Assembly: GCF_004358695.1 (NCBI RefSeq)
Contig: NZ_SNAA01000011.1
Span: 1 to 64,000 of the forward strand
From: Palleronia sediminis
GTDB lineage: Bacteria > Pseudomonadota > Alphaproteobacteria > Rhodobacterales > Rhodobacteraceae
Direction: 5' to 3'
DNA length: 64,000 nucleotides
Position numbers and translations under genes: made by a program. How positions within the stretch are numbered: position 1 is the first letter of the stretch; the number at the start of each line of letters is the position of its first letter. Shown here piece after piece: positions 8,133 to 16,816 of the stretch. The notes under the pieces are model-generated. The model did no database searches, was not told the DNA's origin, and was given only the letters and a program-made list of their open reading frames with translations.

Positions 8133-8822
8133 TCAGGCGTCGCGCGGCTCCTCGACCGCGGGCACGAAACCCGAGGGCGCCCGGAACGCGATCCACGCCC
8201 CGCCCAGCGGATGACGCAGCGCGAGCGCCGCGGCATGCAGCATGAGCCGCGGACGCCGGCCGAGCGTTTCGGGCGCATAGATCGGATCGCCGAGGATCGG
8301 ATGGCCCAGCCATTGCAAATGCACCCGCAACTGGTGGGATCGCCCCGTGCGGGGCGACAGGCGCAGAAAGGCGCTGCTTGTCTTGCGCGCAATGACGGCC
8401 CACCCGGTCTGCGCCGCGCGGCCCGCGACCGGATCGACCATCTGTCGCGGCCGGTTCGGCCAATCGGCCCGCAGCGGCTGGTCGATCCAGCCCGATGCAT
8501 CGCGCGGCACGCCCGCCACTTCGGCGATGTAGGTCTTGCGCGGGATGCGTTTCTCGAATTGCAGCCCCAGATGGCGCTGCGCGGCCGCCGTCATGGCAAA
8601 TACCGCCACGCCCGAGGTGTCGCGATCCAGCCGATGGACGAGCCGCGCCTGGGGAAAAATCGCCTGCACCTGCGACATGAGACATTCGCCCAAGGCCGCA
8701 TCCCGGCCCGGCACGCTCAGCAATCCCGGCGGCTTGGACACCGCCAAAAGCGCATCGTCGCAATGCAGAATCTGCAGCGGCCCCGCCGGCGGGGCGTAGT
8801 CAGCGGGCGGCGAAAGCGGCAT
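8133..8822 (-). CDS. RluA-family pseudouridine synthase
   Basis: This enzyme isomerises uridines in rRNA and/or tRNA. The 229-residue product has no S4 domain, like RluA (23S rRNA U746 and tRNA U32). The catalytic aspartate lies in RLVHRLDRDTSGV, followed by IPRKTYIAEV, TGRSHQLRVHLQWLGHPILGDPIY and LMLHAAAL, all standard family motifs. The exact target base is not deducible. I chose the ATG at 8822, which overlaps the upstream msrC-like gene by 23 bases; an ATG at 8855 is possible but adds residues unlike the family. The two genes are probably co-transcribed. Confidence 0.9.
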   Translation of the reverse strand: MPLSPPADYAPPAGPLQILHCDDALLAVSKPPGLLSVPGRDAALGECLMSQVQAIFPQARLVHRLDRDTSGVAVFAMTAAAQRHLGLQFEKRIPRKTYIAEVAGVPRDASGWIDQPLRADWPNRPRQMVDPVAGRAAQTGWAVIARKTSSAFLRLSPRTGRSHQLRVHLQWLGHPILGDPIYAPETLGRRPRLMLHAAALALRHPLGGAWIAFRAPSGFVPAVEEPRDA

Positions 8823-9252
8823 CGAGAATCGGCTGCAGACCCCGCACGTCGGCATCGTCGAACGCGTCGGGGCGGTCGCTGTCGATATCGAGAACGGCGA
8901 TCACCGCGCCCGACGCGTCGCGCACCGGCATCACCAGTTCGGACCGGGTCGAGCTGGCGCAGGCGATATGGCCGGGAAACGCGTCGACATCGGGCACGAT
9001 CTGCACCTCGCCGCTGCGGGCCGCCTTGCCGCAGACCCCGCGCGAGAACGGGATCGTCAGGCAACCGTGCCCGCCCTGATAGGGTCCGATCTTGAGCAGT
9101 TCGGGCGCGACCACGCGGTAGAACCCCGTCCAGTCGAAACGCGGATCGGAATGGTGGATCTCGCAGGCGAGCGTCGCCATGACGGCAACGGCGTCGTCCT
9201 CGCCCTCGACAAGGCTCGCGCAGCGCCGCGCGAGATCGGCATAATCGGGCAT
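8800..9252 (-). CDS. msrC: Free methionine-(R)-sulfoxide reductase (GAF domain, MsrC/fRMsr type)
   Basis: This enzyme reduces free L-methionine-R-sulfoxide. The 150-residue single GAF domain contains the three cysteines diagnostic of the family: Cys64 in GGHGCLTIP, Cys74 in RGVCGKAA and Cys98 in FPGHIACASSTRSELVMP. The last segment is close to the E. coli YebR motif with PGHIACDxxSxSE. A generic sensor GAF domain would not keep all three. The 3' end overlaps the RluA-family gene. Pairing with a nearby peroxiredoxin suggests a small oxidative-damage neighbourhood, though the two are in separate transcription units. Confidence 0.88.
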   Translation of the reverse strand: MPDYADLARRCASLVEGEDDAVAVMATLACEIHHSDPRFDWTGFYRVVAPELLKIGPYQGGHGCLTIPFSRGVCGKAARSGEVQIVPDVDAFPGHIACASSTRSELVMPVRDASGAVIAVLDIDSDRPDAFDDADVRGLQPILDAAFAAR

Positions 9253-9329
9253 TTCCGGAAGCTCCCGTTCACGATTGCTTAGGTTGCGGCGGTATAGGGT
9301 GATCCCGCTCGATAAGGGAGGTGCGTTTC

Positions 9330-9674
9330 ATGGAAATGACGGCATGGACCGATGCGGGGCGGCTCGTGCTGCGGCCCGAGGTCTCGCGGATCGACGCGGT
9401 CGCGGCCGTCGCCTTCAAGGATGCCGTGCGCGACCGCGCGGCCGGTGCGGCCGGGGCGGTCGTGCTCGATCTCGGGGGGGTCGGGTTCATCGACAGCTCG
9501 GGGCTCGGGGCGATCGTCAGGGCGATGAAACAACTGGCGCCGGACCGGCAGCTCGAACTCGCCAATCTTCAGCCGCCGGTCGCCAAGGTGTTCGCGCTGA
9601 CGCGGCTGGACCGTGTGCTGACCATCCATTCAAGACTCGACCGGGTTCGCGACGGCCCCGATCATGCGGCCTGA
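9330..9674 (+). CDS. STAS-domain anti-sigma factor antagonist (SpoIIAA/RsbV type)
   Basis: This 114-residue protein is a single STAS domain. The phosphorylatable serine motif is visible as DLGGVGFIDSSGLGAIV around residues 49-65, the DSSG core seen in SpoIIAA and RsbV. Such proteins bind the partner-switching kinase when dephosphorylated and release its target. The ATG at 9330 is spaced 8 bases from AAGGGAGG; a GTG at 9321 would sit inside that site. The stop overlaps the kinase gene by 11 bases, so the two are translationally coupled. Confidence 0.9.
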   Translation: MEMTAWTDAGRLVLRPEVSRIDAVAAVAFKDAVRDRAAGAAGAVVLDLGGVGFIDSSGLGAIVRAMKQLAPDRQLELANLQPPVAKVFALTRLDRVLTIHSRLDRVRDGPDHAA

Positions 9675-10581
9675 TCCCCGGCGCATCCTCGTCCACTGTC
9701 CGCAGCTTGAAACGGCGCGGGTGCGCGATCTGTTGGCCTGCGCCATGACCGGGGTGCGCGGCGCAGGGGCGGAATGTCGCGCCTCGGTCGAACTGGCGCT
9801 GGCCGAGGTGGTGAACAACGTGGTCGAACACGGCTATGCCACCACCCGTTGCGGGCCGGTCTGGCTGGGGGCGCGGCAGATGGGCGGCGATCTGCGCGTC
9901 GTGATCGCGGACCGGGGCCGGGCCTTTGCGCCCCCCGATGGCGGCCTGCCGCGGCAGATGCTGCGCGACGCCCCGCTGGCCGAACTGCCCGAGGGCGGGT
10001 TCGGCTGGTTCCTGATCCGCACCCTCGCGCGCGAGGTCCGCGTCGCCCGGCGCGGCGGGCTGAACGTGACGTCGCTGCGTTTCGTGCTGCGTGCCGACGG
10101 CCCAAAGGGCCGGATCGTGCCGCGCCGGGTCTTGCCTTCGCGGCGGTTACGCCCAACCCTGCGCGAAAGCCGAAAGGAGGCCGTCATGCCCATCACCCCG
10201 GTCAGCACGCTCGTCGCCCGCGCCAAGGCCCGGATCGACACCCTGCCGCCCGAACGGGTCCGCGACATGCTCGACCGGGACGAGGCGATGCTGGTCGATA
10301 TCCGCGACGTGCGCGAGCTGTCGCGCGAGGGGCGCATCGACGGCGCGGTTCACGCGCCCCGCGGGATGCTTGAGTTCTGGATCGACCCCGAAAGCCCCTA
10401 TCACAAGCCGGTTTTCGCGACCGACAAGACGCTGGTCCTGTTTTGCGCGGCCGCCATGCGCTCGGCTTTGGCGGTGGCGACGCTCAGGGATATGGGCCTG
10501 TCGAACGTGGCCGAGATGGAGGGGGGATTCGCCGGCTGGAAAGACGCCGGTTTCCCGGTCGTTCAGGATCAGTTGAGCTGA
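9664..10581 (+). CDS. Anti-sigma factor serine kinase (RsbW/SpoIIAB type) read in frame into a rhodanese domain
   Basis: The frame encodes 305 residues. Residues 1-142 form a HATPase_c domain of the RsbW type: the N box is ELALAEVVNNVVEHGYA, then VIADRGRAF and a G box GGFGWFLIRTLA. This domain would phosphorylate the STAS protein encoded just upstream and sequester a regulator. An arginine-rich linker (about 143-174) follows, then a rhodanese domain (about 175-305) with active-site loop CAAAMRS. No stop codon separates the two, yet a perfect ribosome-binding site and ATG (10186) precede the rhodanese part. The two parts may therefore be made as a fusion, separately, or both. No sigma factor gene is adjacent. 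Confidence 0.75.
   Translation: MRPDPRRILVHCPQLETARVRDLLACAMTGVRGAGAECRASVELALAEVVNNVVEHGYATTRCGPVWLGARQMGGDLRVVIADRGRAFAPPDGGLPRQMLRDAPLAELPEGGFGWFLIRTLAREVRVARRGGLNVTSLRFVLRADGPKGRIVPRRVLPSRRLRPTLRESRKEAVMPITPVSTLVARAKARIDTLPPERVRDMLDRDEAMLVDIRDVRELSREGRIDGAVHAPRGMLEFWIDPESPYHKPVFATDKTLVLFCAAAMRSALAVATLRDMGLSNVAEMEGGFAGWKDAGFPVVQDQLS
10186..10581 (+). CDS. Rhodanese-domain protein (internal in-frame start)
   Basis: The ATG at 10186 is preceded by AAAGGAGG (10173-10180) with 5-base spacing, the strongest ribosome-binding site in this neighbourhood. From here the product is a 131-residue rhodanese of ordinary length: substrate-loop Cys in LVLFCAAAMRSALAVATL, preceded by DEAMLVDIRDVRELSREG and followed by EGGFAGWKDAGFPV. 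Rhodaneses transfer sulfane sulfur or serve as regulatory Cys domains; the substrate is unknown. The start lies inside the longer kinase frame. The 3' end overlaps the convergent hspQ gene by 13 bases. Confidence 0.7.
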   Translation: MPITPVSTLVARAKARIDTLPPERVRDMLDRDEAMLVDIRDVRELSREGRIDGAVHAPRGMLEFWIDPESPYHKPVFATDKTLVLFCAAAMRSALAVATLRDMGLSNVAEMEGGFAGWKDAGFPVVQDQLS

Positions 10582-10895
10582 AACTGCGGCGTGTAGGCGC
10601 CATCCTCGAGCTCGCCGAAGAAGTCTTCGAGGTCGGGATGCGCGACAGGCTCGCCCGAATAATCCGCCTCGAGATTCTGTTCGGACACATAGGCCACGTA
10701 GTAGCTTTGCGAGTTCTCGGCGAGCAGGTGGTAATAGGGCTGGTCGCGGGCCGGGCGCGCCTCTTCGGGGATCGATTCGTACCATTCCTCGGTGTTGGAA
10801 AAGGTTGCGTCCACGTCGAAGATGACGCCGCGAAAGGGATGCTTGCGGTGCCGGACAACCTGGCCGAGATGATACCGGGCGCGTGTTTTCAGCAT
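10569..10895 (-). CDS. hspQ: Heat shock protein HspQ
   Basis: This 108-residue protein matches the HspQ/YccV (hemimethylated DNA-binding) family: YHLGQVVRHRKHPFRGVIFDVD near the start, then EEWYESIPEEARPARDQPYYHLLAEN and a YYVAYVSEQNL segment. In enterobacteria HspQ enhances Lon-mediated proteolysis. The start at 10895 is preceded by GAGAGGA; the longer frame to 10925 adds ten poorly supported residues. It converges on and slightly overlaps the rhodanese gene, and it is divergent from the AEC transporter gene. Confidence 0.9.
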   Translation of the reverse strand: MLKTRARYHLGQVVRHRKHPFRGVIFDVDATFSNTEEWYESIPEEARPARDQPYYHLLAENSQSYYVAYVSEQNLEADYSGEPVAHPDLEDFFGELEDGAYTPQFQLN

Positions 10896-10981
10896 GAAAG
10901 GTCCTCTCGCCAACCCTTTCAGCAATAAGGCCGTCGCGTGGCGTTGTCCATGGATCCGCCCGAAATCGAAGGAAACACTCT

Positions 10982-11863
10982 GTGAATCTCGTCACGACGG
11001 TGCTGAACGTGACCGCGCCCGTCTTTCTGCTCGCATCCATCGGATTCGTCTGGGTGCGCCGCGGCCTGCCCTACGATGTCGGCTTCGTGACGCGTCTGGC
11101 GATGACGCTCGGGGTGCCCTGCCTGATCTTCACCGCGCTCATGCGGACCGAGATCGCGCCCGCGGCGCTGACGGCCGTGTCGCTCGCCGCGCTCGCGGCC
11201 TATGGCGCGGTCACGCTGCTGATGGCCGGGCTGGTCTGGGCCGCCGGGCTCGAGCTGCGCACCTATCTCGCGCCGCTGATCTTCGGCAATACCGGGAATC
11301 TGGGACTGCCGCTCGCGCTTTTCGCCTTCGGCGACGAAGGCTTGGGCTATGCCGTCGTCATCTTTGCGATCATGGCGATCTACAGCTTTACCGCGGGCAT
11401 CTGGCTGGTCGCGGGCGGCGGGTCCGTGCTGCGCGTGCTGCGCGAGCCGGTGGTCGCCGCCACGCTGCTGGGGGCGCTGTTCCTGTGGCGGGGCTGGCGG
11501 ACGCCGGATTTCGTGACGAACACGCTCGACCTGATCGGGCAGCTCGCCATTCCGCTGATGCTCGTCACGCTCGGGGTGGCCATCGCGCGGCTGCAGCCCG
11601 AAAGCCTCGGGCGGCCCGCGCTGTTCTCGGCGCTCAAGCTGGCGGGATGCACCGCCGCCGCCGTCGCGACGGGGCGGCTTTTCGCGCTCGAGCCGGTCGC
11701 CTTCGCGGTCCTCGTGCTGCAGATTTCGACGCCGGTTGCGGTCACGAGCTACCTGATCGCCGCGAAATACGGCGCGGATGCCGACGCCGTGGCGGGGCTC
11801 GTCGTCCTGTCAACCTTGATGAGCGTTGTAACCCTGCCGCTCACACTCGCCTTCCTCATCTGA
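10982..11863 (+). CDS. AEC-family transporter
   Basis: This 293-residue protein of the auxin efflux carrier (AEC) family has about nine to ten membrane segments. Typical features are the N-terminal VTAPVFLLASIGFVWVRRG, FGNTGNLGLPLALFAFG in the first half and LAIPLMLVTLGVAIARL in the second. Members export or import small carboxylates such as malate or malonate; the substrate is not identifiable. It begins with GTG at 10982, preceded by GAAGGAA. The gene stands alone, divergent from hspQ. Confidence 0.88.
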   Translation: MNLVTTVLNVTAPVFLLASIGFVWVRRGLPYDVGFVTRLAMTLGVPCLIFTALMRTEIAPAALTAVSLAALAAYGAVTLLMAGLVWAAGLELRTYLAPLIFGNTGNLGLPLALFAFGDEGLGYAVVIFAIMAIYSFTAGIWLVAGGGSVLRVLREPVVAATLLGALFLWRGWRTPDFVTNTLDLIGQLAIPLMLVTLGVAIARLQPESLGRPALFSALKLAGCTAAAVATGRLFALEPVAFAVLVLQISTPVAVTSYLIAAKYGADADAVAGLVVLSTLMSVVTLPLTLAFLI

Positions 11864-11932
11864 TTTGTTTCGCGAATCTGCCCCGGTCTGCTAACCTGTC
11901 CGCAAAAGACGTCAAAAAAGACCGAGGCAGAC

Positions 11933-12517
11933 ATGAGCAGAATGATTCGCGCACTGGTCCTTTGCGTGTTCGCCGCCAGTTGTGGCGGAACGGACCGGAC
12001 GCCCCCCCGCGACCTCGACAATGCCTGTTCCATCGTGGACGAACGGCCGCACCTGCTGCGCGCGATGCGCAAGACCGAGAAACGCTGGGGCGTTCCGGTC
12101 GCGGTGCAGATGGCGACGCTGTACCAGGAATCCAAGTTCATCGGGAACGCGCGCACGCCGATGAAATTCGCCCTCGGGGTCATCCCGATGGGACGCCAGT
12201 CGTCGGCCTATGGCTACAGCCAGGCGCTGGACGGGACATGGGACGAGTACCGCCAGAAGACCGGCAATTGGCGGGCCAAGCGCGACCGCATCCGCGACGC
12301 GTCCGATTTCATGGGCTGGTACATGGACGGCACGTCGCGGTCGCTGGGCATCTCGCGACAGGACGCGCGCAACCAGTACCTTGCCTACCACGAGGGGCGC
12401 ACGGGCTACCGGCGCGGCAGCTATCGCGAAAAGGACTGGCTGGTGCGGGTCTCGGGCAATGTCGCGACCCGCGCCCAGAAATACCACGCGCAGCTTCTGG
12501 CCTGTCGCAAGCTCTAG
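11933..12517 (+). CDS. Lysozyme-like (SLT-domain) lipoprotein
   Basis: The product is 194 residues with a lipoprotein signal (LVLCVFAASC, modified Cys17). The rest resembles the lytic transglycosylase/lysozyme-like fold: the candidate catalytic Glu lies in ATLYQESKF, followed by SAYGYSQALDGTWDEYRQKTG, the Gly-Tyr-x-Gln pattern of SLT domains. A role in cleaving peptidoglycan glycan strands in the periplasm is inferred; activity is not assured. It converges with lolA, leaving only three bases between the stops. Confidence 0.75.
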   Translation: MSRMIRALVLCVFAASCGGTDRTPPRDLDNACSIVDERPHLLRAMRKTEKRWGVPVAVQMATLYQESKFIGNARTPMKFALGVIPMGRQSSAYGYSQALDGTWDEYRQKTGNWRAKRDRIRDASDFMGWYMDGTSRSLGISRQDARNQYLAYHEGRTGYRRGSYREKDWLVRVSGNVATRAQKYHAQLLACRKL

Positions 12518-12520
12518 GCG

Positions 12521-13129
12521 TCAGCTCCGCGACGAGATCTCGTTCGGAATCGAGAAATACCGCGCCGGGAAACTTCCCCCGGCGCGCAGATCGCCGAGGA
12601 TGACGGTGGTCTGGCTGCCGCCGTTATCGGTGATGACCCATTGGCGCAGCTGAACGGGATTGTCGGTGAACACCATCTCGATCCGGCCGTATTGGGGGTT
12701 CGCCGGGTCCTGCGCGGTGACGATGGTCTTGACGCCGTCCTGCCGGTGCCCCGTGACCATGCCGGCCTGCCCGAGATTCACGTTCGCCTCGAGGATGATC
12801 TTGAGCGGAGTGCGCGCCAGCGGATACTGCTCGGGCCGCTTGCTGTTCGATCCGCCGTCAAAGATCGCGACCTGCCCGCCACCGGCCATGACCAGCGTTT
12901 CGTCCGGCGCGTTGTAGTCGAAGCGGACCCGGCCGGGCCGCTGGATATAGATCTGCCCGGTCGAGATCGTCCCGTCGGCATTGACCTGCGTGAACTCGGC
13001 CTGCGCCGTTTTCATCGCGTTGAGGTATTGCGACAGGCGCGACAGGTCGATGGGCGCGGCGATGGCGGGTGCGGCGGCCACCATGGCGGCGGCGCTGATA
13101 CCTGCAAGGAAAGTCCTGCGGCTGGGCAT
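12521..13129 (-). CDS. lolA: Outer-membrane lipoprotein carrier protein LolA
   Basis: LolA ferries lipoproteins across the periplasm from LolCDE to the outer membrane. The 202-residue precursor has a twin-arginine-like signal (SRRTFLAGI, cleavage near AIA at 25). The mature part shows LolA features: MKTAQAEFTQVNADGTISTGQIYIQRPGRVRFDY, then a segment reading IFDGGSNSKRPEQYPL and a C-terminal FTDNPVQLRQWVITDNGGSQTTV. Together with lptE and the porin elsewhere in the window it belongs to outer-membrane biogenesis. No partner genes adjoin it. Confidence 0.92.
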   Translation of the reverse strand: MPSRRTFLAGISAAAMVAAAPAIAAPIDLSRLSQYLNAMKTAQAEFTQVNADGTISTGQIYIQRPGRVRFDYNAPDETLVMAGGGQVAIFDGGSNSKRPEQYPLARTPLKIILEANVNLGQAGMVTGHRQDGVKTIVTAQDPANPQYGRIEMVFTDNPVQLRQWVITDNGGSQTTVILGDLRAGGSFPARYFSIPNEISSRS

Positions 13130-13318
13130 GTGATGGCCTCGTTCGTTTGCATCGGGGTCGGTCGATCATCCCGTGATGTAGTCACGATGCGCCGGCCCGC
13201 CATCGTCAGGCAATAACACGCCCGCGATATCGCCATGGAACCGGTCGCGCCGGCCTGCATTGGCCTGACAAGCACCCCACCGGGGTCGCGACCTGTTTTC
13301 ACGTCGAAGGAGCTTACC

Positions 13319-13804
13319 ATGCCCGAAGCATTTGTCGCCGGACTGAACGACAACACCCGTCACAAGATCGTCGATCTGCTGAACGCCCGGCTCGCCGATG
13401 TCATTTCGCTGACCCTCGCGGTCAAGCAGGCGCACTGGAACCTCAAGGGCCCCGGCTTCATCGGCGTTCACGAGCTGCTGGACGAGGTCGCCGACCGGCT
13501 GCGCGAAAGTTCGGACCTGATGGCCGAACGCGCCGTGATCCTGGGCGGTTTCGCCGATGGCACCGCCGAGGTCGTCGCCGAAAAGACCAAGATGAAGCCT
13601 TATCCGCTGAACGAATCCGAGCTTCAGTTCCATGTCGAGGCGCTGCGCGAGCGATTCGTCGATGTGGGCAAGCGCGTGCGCGAGGCGCTCGAGGAAGCCG
13701 GCGAGATCGGCGACGACGATACCGAGGACCTGTTCACCGAGGTGTCGCGCCAGATCGACAAGGACGCCTGGTTCATCGGCGCGAACATGCCGCCGAAAGG
13801 CTGA
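13319..13804 (+). CDS. dps: Dps-family DNA-protecting ferritin-like protein
   Basis: Dps stores iron, consumes hydrogen peroxide and shields DNA as a dodecamer. The 161-residue chain carries the inter-subunit ferroxidase ligands with the same spacing as E. coli Dps: His39, His51, Asp55, Asp66 and Glu70, within VKQAHWNLKGPGF and HELLDEVADRLRESSDLMAE. The ATG at 13319 has GAAGGAG upstream; the frame extends further 5' but without support. A strong bidirectional terminator follows. Confidence 0.95.
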   Translation: MPEAFVAGLNDNTRHKIVDLLNARLADVISLTLAVKQAHWNLKGPGFIGVHELLDEVADRLRESSDLMAERAVILGGFADGTAEVVAEKTKMKPYPLNESELQFHVEALRERFVDVGKRVREALEEAGEIGDDDTEDLFTEVSRQIDKDAWFIGANMPPKG

Positions 13805-13823
13805 ACCACCCTTTTGCAACGAC

Positions 13824-13854
13824 AAAGGCCCGGACATCGCGTCCGGGCCTTTTC
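13824..13854. terminator. Bidirectional terminator between dps and ftsK
   Basis: AAAGGCCCGGAC (13824-13835) pairs with GTCCGGGCCTTT (13841-13852) around a 5-base loop and is followed by T on the plus strand. The A-rich left arm gives T on the minus strand. It lies between two convergent genes and can end both transcripts. Confidence 0.9.
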
Positions 13855-13874
13855 ATTTCGCCAATGGCCGGGGC

Positions 13875-16805
13875 CTACTGGACTTCCGGCACGAGCACCT
13901 CGCGCTTGCCGACATGGTTGGCCGGCGACACCACGCCCTGATCCTCCATCTGCTCGACCAGCCGCGCGGCCTTGTTGTAGCCGATGCCGAGCTTGCGCTG
14001 GATATACGAGGTCGAGCATTTGCGGTCGCGCGCGACGATGGCCACCGCCTCGTCGTATTGCGCATCCTCGCCCGAGGTGTTGCCCCCCGATCCGCCGAGC
14101 CCCAGCACCGCGTCGATATCGCTTTCGCGGTCCTCGTCGGGGCCTTCGACGACGCCCGACTTGTAATCCGGCGGCCCGAAGGACTTGAGGTGGTTCACCA
14201 CGTCCTCCACCTCTTCGTCCGAGCAGAACGGGCCGTGCACGCGCACGATGCGGCTGCCGCCCGCCATGTAGAGCATGTCGCCCATGCCCAGAAGCTGCTC
14301 GGCCCCCTGCTCGCCCAGGATGGTGCGGCTGTCGATCTTGGACGTGACCTGGAAACTGATCCGGGTGGGGAAGTTCGCCTTGATCGTGCCGGTGATGACG
14401 TCGACCGACGGGCGCTGCGTCGCCATGATGAGGTGGATGCCCGAGGCCCGCGCCATCTGCGCGAGGCGCTGGATGCAGGCCTCGATTTCCTTGCCGGCCA
14501 CCATCATCAGATCGGCCATCTCGTCGACGACCACCACGATGAAGGGCAGGATCTCGGGCACCGTCTCTTCGGTCTCGAAGATCGGCTCTCCGGTATCCTC
14601 GTCGAACCCGGTCTGGACGGTGCGCTCGAACAGCTCGCCCTTGGACAGGGCGTCGCGCACCCGCGAATTGAACCCCTCGATGTTGCGCACGCCCATGCGC
14701 GACATCTTGCGGTAACGCTCCTCCATCTCGCCCACGACCCATTTCAGCGCGACGACGGCTTTTTTCGGGTCCGTCACGACCGGGGACAGCAGATGCGGGA
14801 TGCCGTCATAGACGCTGAGTTCCAGCATCTTGGGGTCGATCATGATGAGGCGGCATTCCTCGGGGGTCAGCTTGTAGAGCAGCGACAGGATCATCGTGTT
14901 GATGGCGACCGACTTGCCCGAACCGGTGGTGCCCGCGATCAACAGATGCGGCATCTTGGCGAGGTTCGCGACGATGGGATCGCCGCCGATATCCTTGCCC
15001 AGCGCCAGCGGCAGGTGGTGGTTGCCGTCACCGAACTCGCGGCTCGCCAGGATCTCGCGCAGGACGCACATCTCGCGCTTGTCGTTGGGCAACTCGATCC
15101 CGATGACCGAGCGGCCCGGCACGGTCGAGACCCGCGCCGACAGCGCCGACATCGAGCGCGCGATATCGTCGGCAAGCCCGATCACGCGGCTGGCCTTGAG
15201 ACCCGGCGCGGGCTCGAGCTCGTACATGGTGACAACCGGGCCGGGGCGGACGCTGACGATCTCGCCCTTGACGCCGTAATCGTCGAGCACGGTTTCCAGC
15301 ATCCGCGCATTTTCCTCGAGTGCCTCTTCGCCCAGCACATGGCGGGTGATCGTGTTGGGATGCGTCAAAAGGCTCAGCGGCGGCATCTCGTAGTCGTTAT
15401 CCTCGTCGGCAAAGGACAGCGACGGCTGCGCTTCGGCCTTGGCGCGCGACGAGGGCAGGATGCGCTTGCGCGGGGCCGACTGGACCACGGCGCGCGGGGG
15501 CTCGGCCACCGGGGCGCGCGGGGCGAATGCGGGCGCCGCCTCGGGCGCGTCGTCGAACATGGCGCCGTCATCCTCGGCCTCGACCACCGCGAAATCCGCA
15601 ACGTCGTGTTCTGCGGCGGCCTGCATCGCGGGCGGAGCGGTCCGGGCAGAGACCGGCGGCTCCTTGGGCAGGATCATGGGCTTGGGGCCGCGCGGGTGTT
15701 TCTTGCGCCGGATCGACGGCACGTCGCGATGCCCCGCGGTCAGGACGGGCTGGCTGCGGGCGCGTTGCTGCACCGCGTCGGCGATACGCGCGCGGATGCG
15801 GTCGTCGGGGCCGTCGAACCGCTCTTCGGGGCCGTCGTCATGGGCGTGACGGTTGTCGGGCATCTCGTCTTCGAACACGTCGTCCTCGCGCCGCAACATC
15901 CCCCCGATCCGGCCCAGCAGGCCGGGCGTGCGGCGCTGTTCGCCATCGTCCTCGCCGTCGAAGCCGCCGCCCTCGTCATGATCGGTCCAGACCGGCTCGC
16001 GCGTGGCCCTCAGAACGGCGCGGGGAAGGCGCGCGGGCTCGGGCTCGGGCGCGTCGTGATACGCCCCCTCCTCGTCCTCGTCCCAGCCATCCGCACGGGC
16101 GGCGCGGGCATCGGCGATCCGCGTGGCCGCAGCGCGCGCCCCGCGGCCGAGACTGCGCTGCCCCAGCCCCAGCCCGGCGATCAGCCCGGCATAGGTCAGC
16201 ACGCTGCCGCGCAGCAGCCAGTTGACGATGCGCTTGGTCTCGATCGTGGTCATCCCCAGCACAAAACCCGAGATCACCACTAGCGACGCCATCACCGCCA
16301 GCGCCATGAGCTTGAGCCCGACGACACCCGAGACCCCCACGAGGCCCAGCAGCGTGCCCAGCGCCATGTCACCGAAAAGCCCGCCCAGCCCGAAACTGTG
16401 CGGCCAGGCCGCGCCGGGCGCATGGGTCGAGGCGTAGATCGAGAACAGGGCGACCCCGATCGGCACGAAGACGGCGCGCGACCAGACCCGGTCCGCGCCG
16501 ATATGCAGGATGAACCGCCCGCCCCAGACGACACCGGCCAGCACCAGCCCCCAGCCGCCGATGCCCGTCACCATGACCAGCGCGGCCGCGATCGAGGCGC
16601 CGAAGCGGCCAAAGACGTTGGCCGCCGGATCGCTCGTCACGCTCATCCAGCTCGGATCGTCGGGGGTGTAGCTCGTGAGCATCAGGGCCAGCGCGACCCC
16701 GGCGGCGATGAGCAGGACACCGACCAGTTCGCGCCCGCGTTTCTCCAGCAGGGCCTGGGTCTCGCTGTCGAACAAGGGATCGCGTCCACGCGTCTGATAT
16801 GCCAT
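13875..16805 (-). CDS. ftsK: DNA translocase FtsK
   Basis: FtsK anchors at the division septum and pumps the chromosome terminus so that XerCD can resolve dimers. The product has 976 residues. Four to five membrane helices occupy about 20-200, then a charged, low-complexity Pro/Ala/Asp/Glu linker (about 230-480), then the RecA-like motor with Walker A in [13 protein letters not shown], Walker B in [14 protein letters not shown], and the C-terminal winged-helix gamma domain ([32 protein letters not shown]). I chose the start MAYQTRGRD at 16805; the frame remains open to 17378, but that part is antisense to the aminotransferase and is not protein-like. Confidence 0.96.
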   Translation of the reverse strand: MAYQTRGRDPLFDSETQALLEKRGRELVGVLLIAAGVALALMLTSYTPDDPSWMSVTSDPAANVFGRFGASIAAALVMVTGIGGWGLVLAGVVWGGRFILHIGADRVWSRAVFVPIGVALFSIYASTHAPGAAWPHSFGLGGLFGDMALGTLLGLVGVSGVVGLKLMALAVMASLVVISGFVLGMTTIETKRIVNWLLRGSVLTYAGLIAGLGLGQRSLGRGARAAATRIADARAARADGWDEDEEGAYHDAPEPEPARLPRAVLRATREPVWTDHDEGGGFDGEDDGEQRRTPGLLGRIGGMLRREDDVFEDEMPDNRHAHDDGPEERFDGPDDRIRARIADAVQQRARSQPVLTAGHRDVPSIRRKKHPRGPKPMILPKEPPVSARTAPPAMQAAAEHDVADFAVVEAEDDGAMFDDAPEAAPAFAPRAPVAEPPRAVVQSAPRKRILPSSRAKAEAQPSLSFADEDNDYEMPPLSLLTHPNTITRHVLGEEALEENARMLETVLDDYGVKGEIVSVRPGPVVTMYELEPAPGLKASRVIGLADDIARSMSALSARVSTVPGRSVIGIELPNDKREMCVLREILASREFGDGNHHLPLALGKDIGGDPIVANLAKMPHLLIAGTTGSGKSVAINTMILSLLYKLTPEECRLIMIDPKMLELSVYDGIPHLLSPVVTDPKKAVVALKWVVGEMEERYRKMSRMGVRNIEGFNSRVRDALSKGELFERTVQTGFDEDTGEPIFETEETVPEILPFIVVVVDEMADLMMVAGKEIEACIQRLAQMARASGIHLIMATQRPSVDVITGTIKANFPTRISFQVTSKIDSRTILGEQGAEQLLGMGDMLYMAGGSRIVRVHGPFCSDEEVEDVVNHLKSFGPPDYKSGVVEGPDEDRESDIDAVLGLGGSGGNTSGEDAQYDEAVAIVARDRKCSTSYIQRKLGIGYNKAARLVEQMEDQGVVSPANHVGKREVLVPEVQ

Positions 16806-16816
16806 CTGCTTCCGCC

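Noticed and set aside
9664-10185. Treating the kinase as a separate CDS ending before the rhodanese
   Set aside because: No stop codon exists in that frame, so a separate kinase CDS cannot be drawn; the fused frame and the internal start are both listed instead.
13632-16283. 883-residue plus-strand frame opposite ftsK
   Set aside because: Antisense shadow of ftsK; no ribosome-binding site, no recognisable domain.
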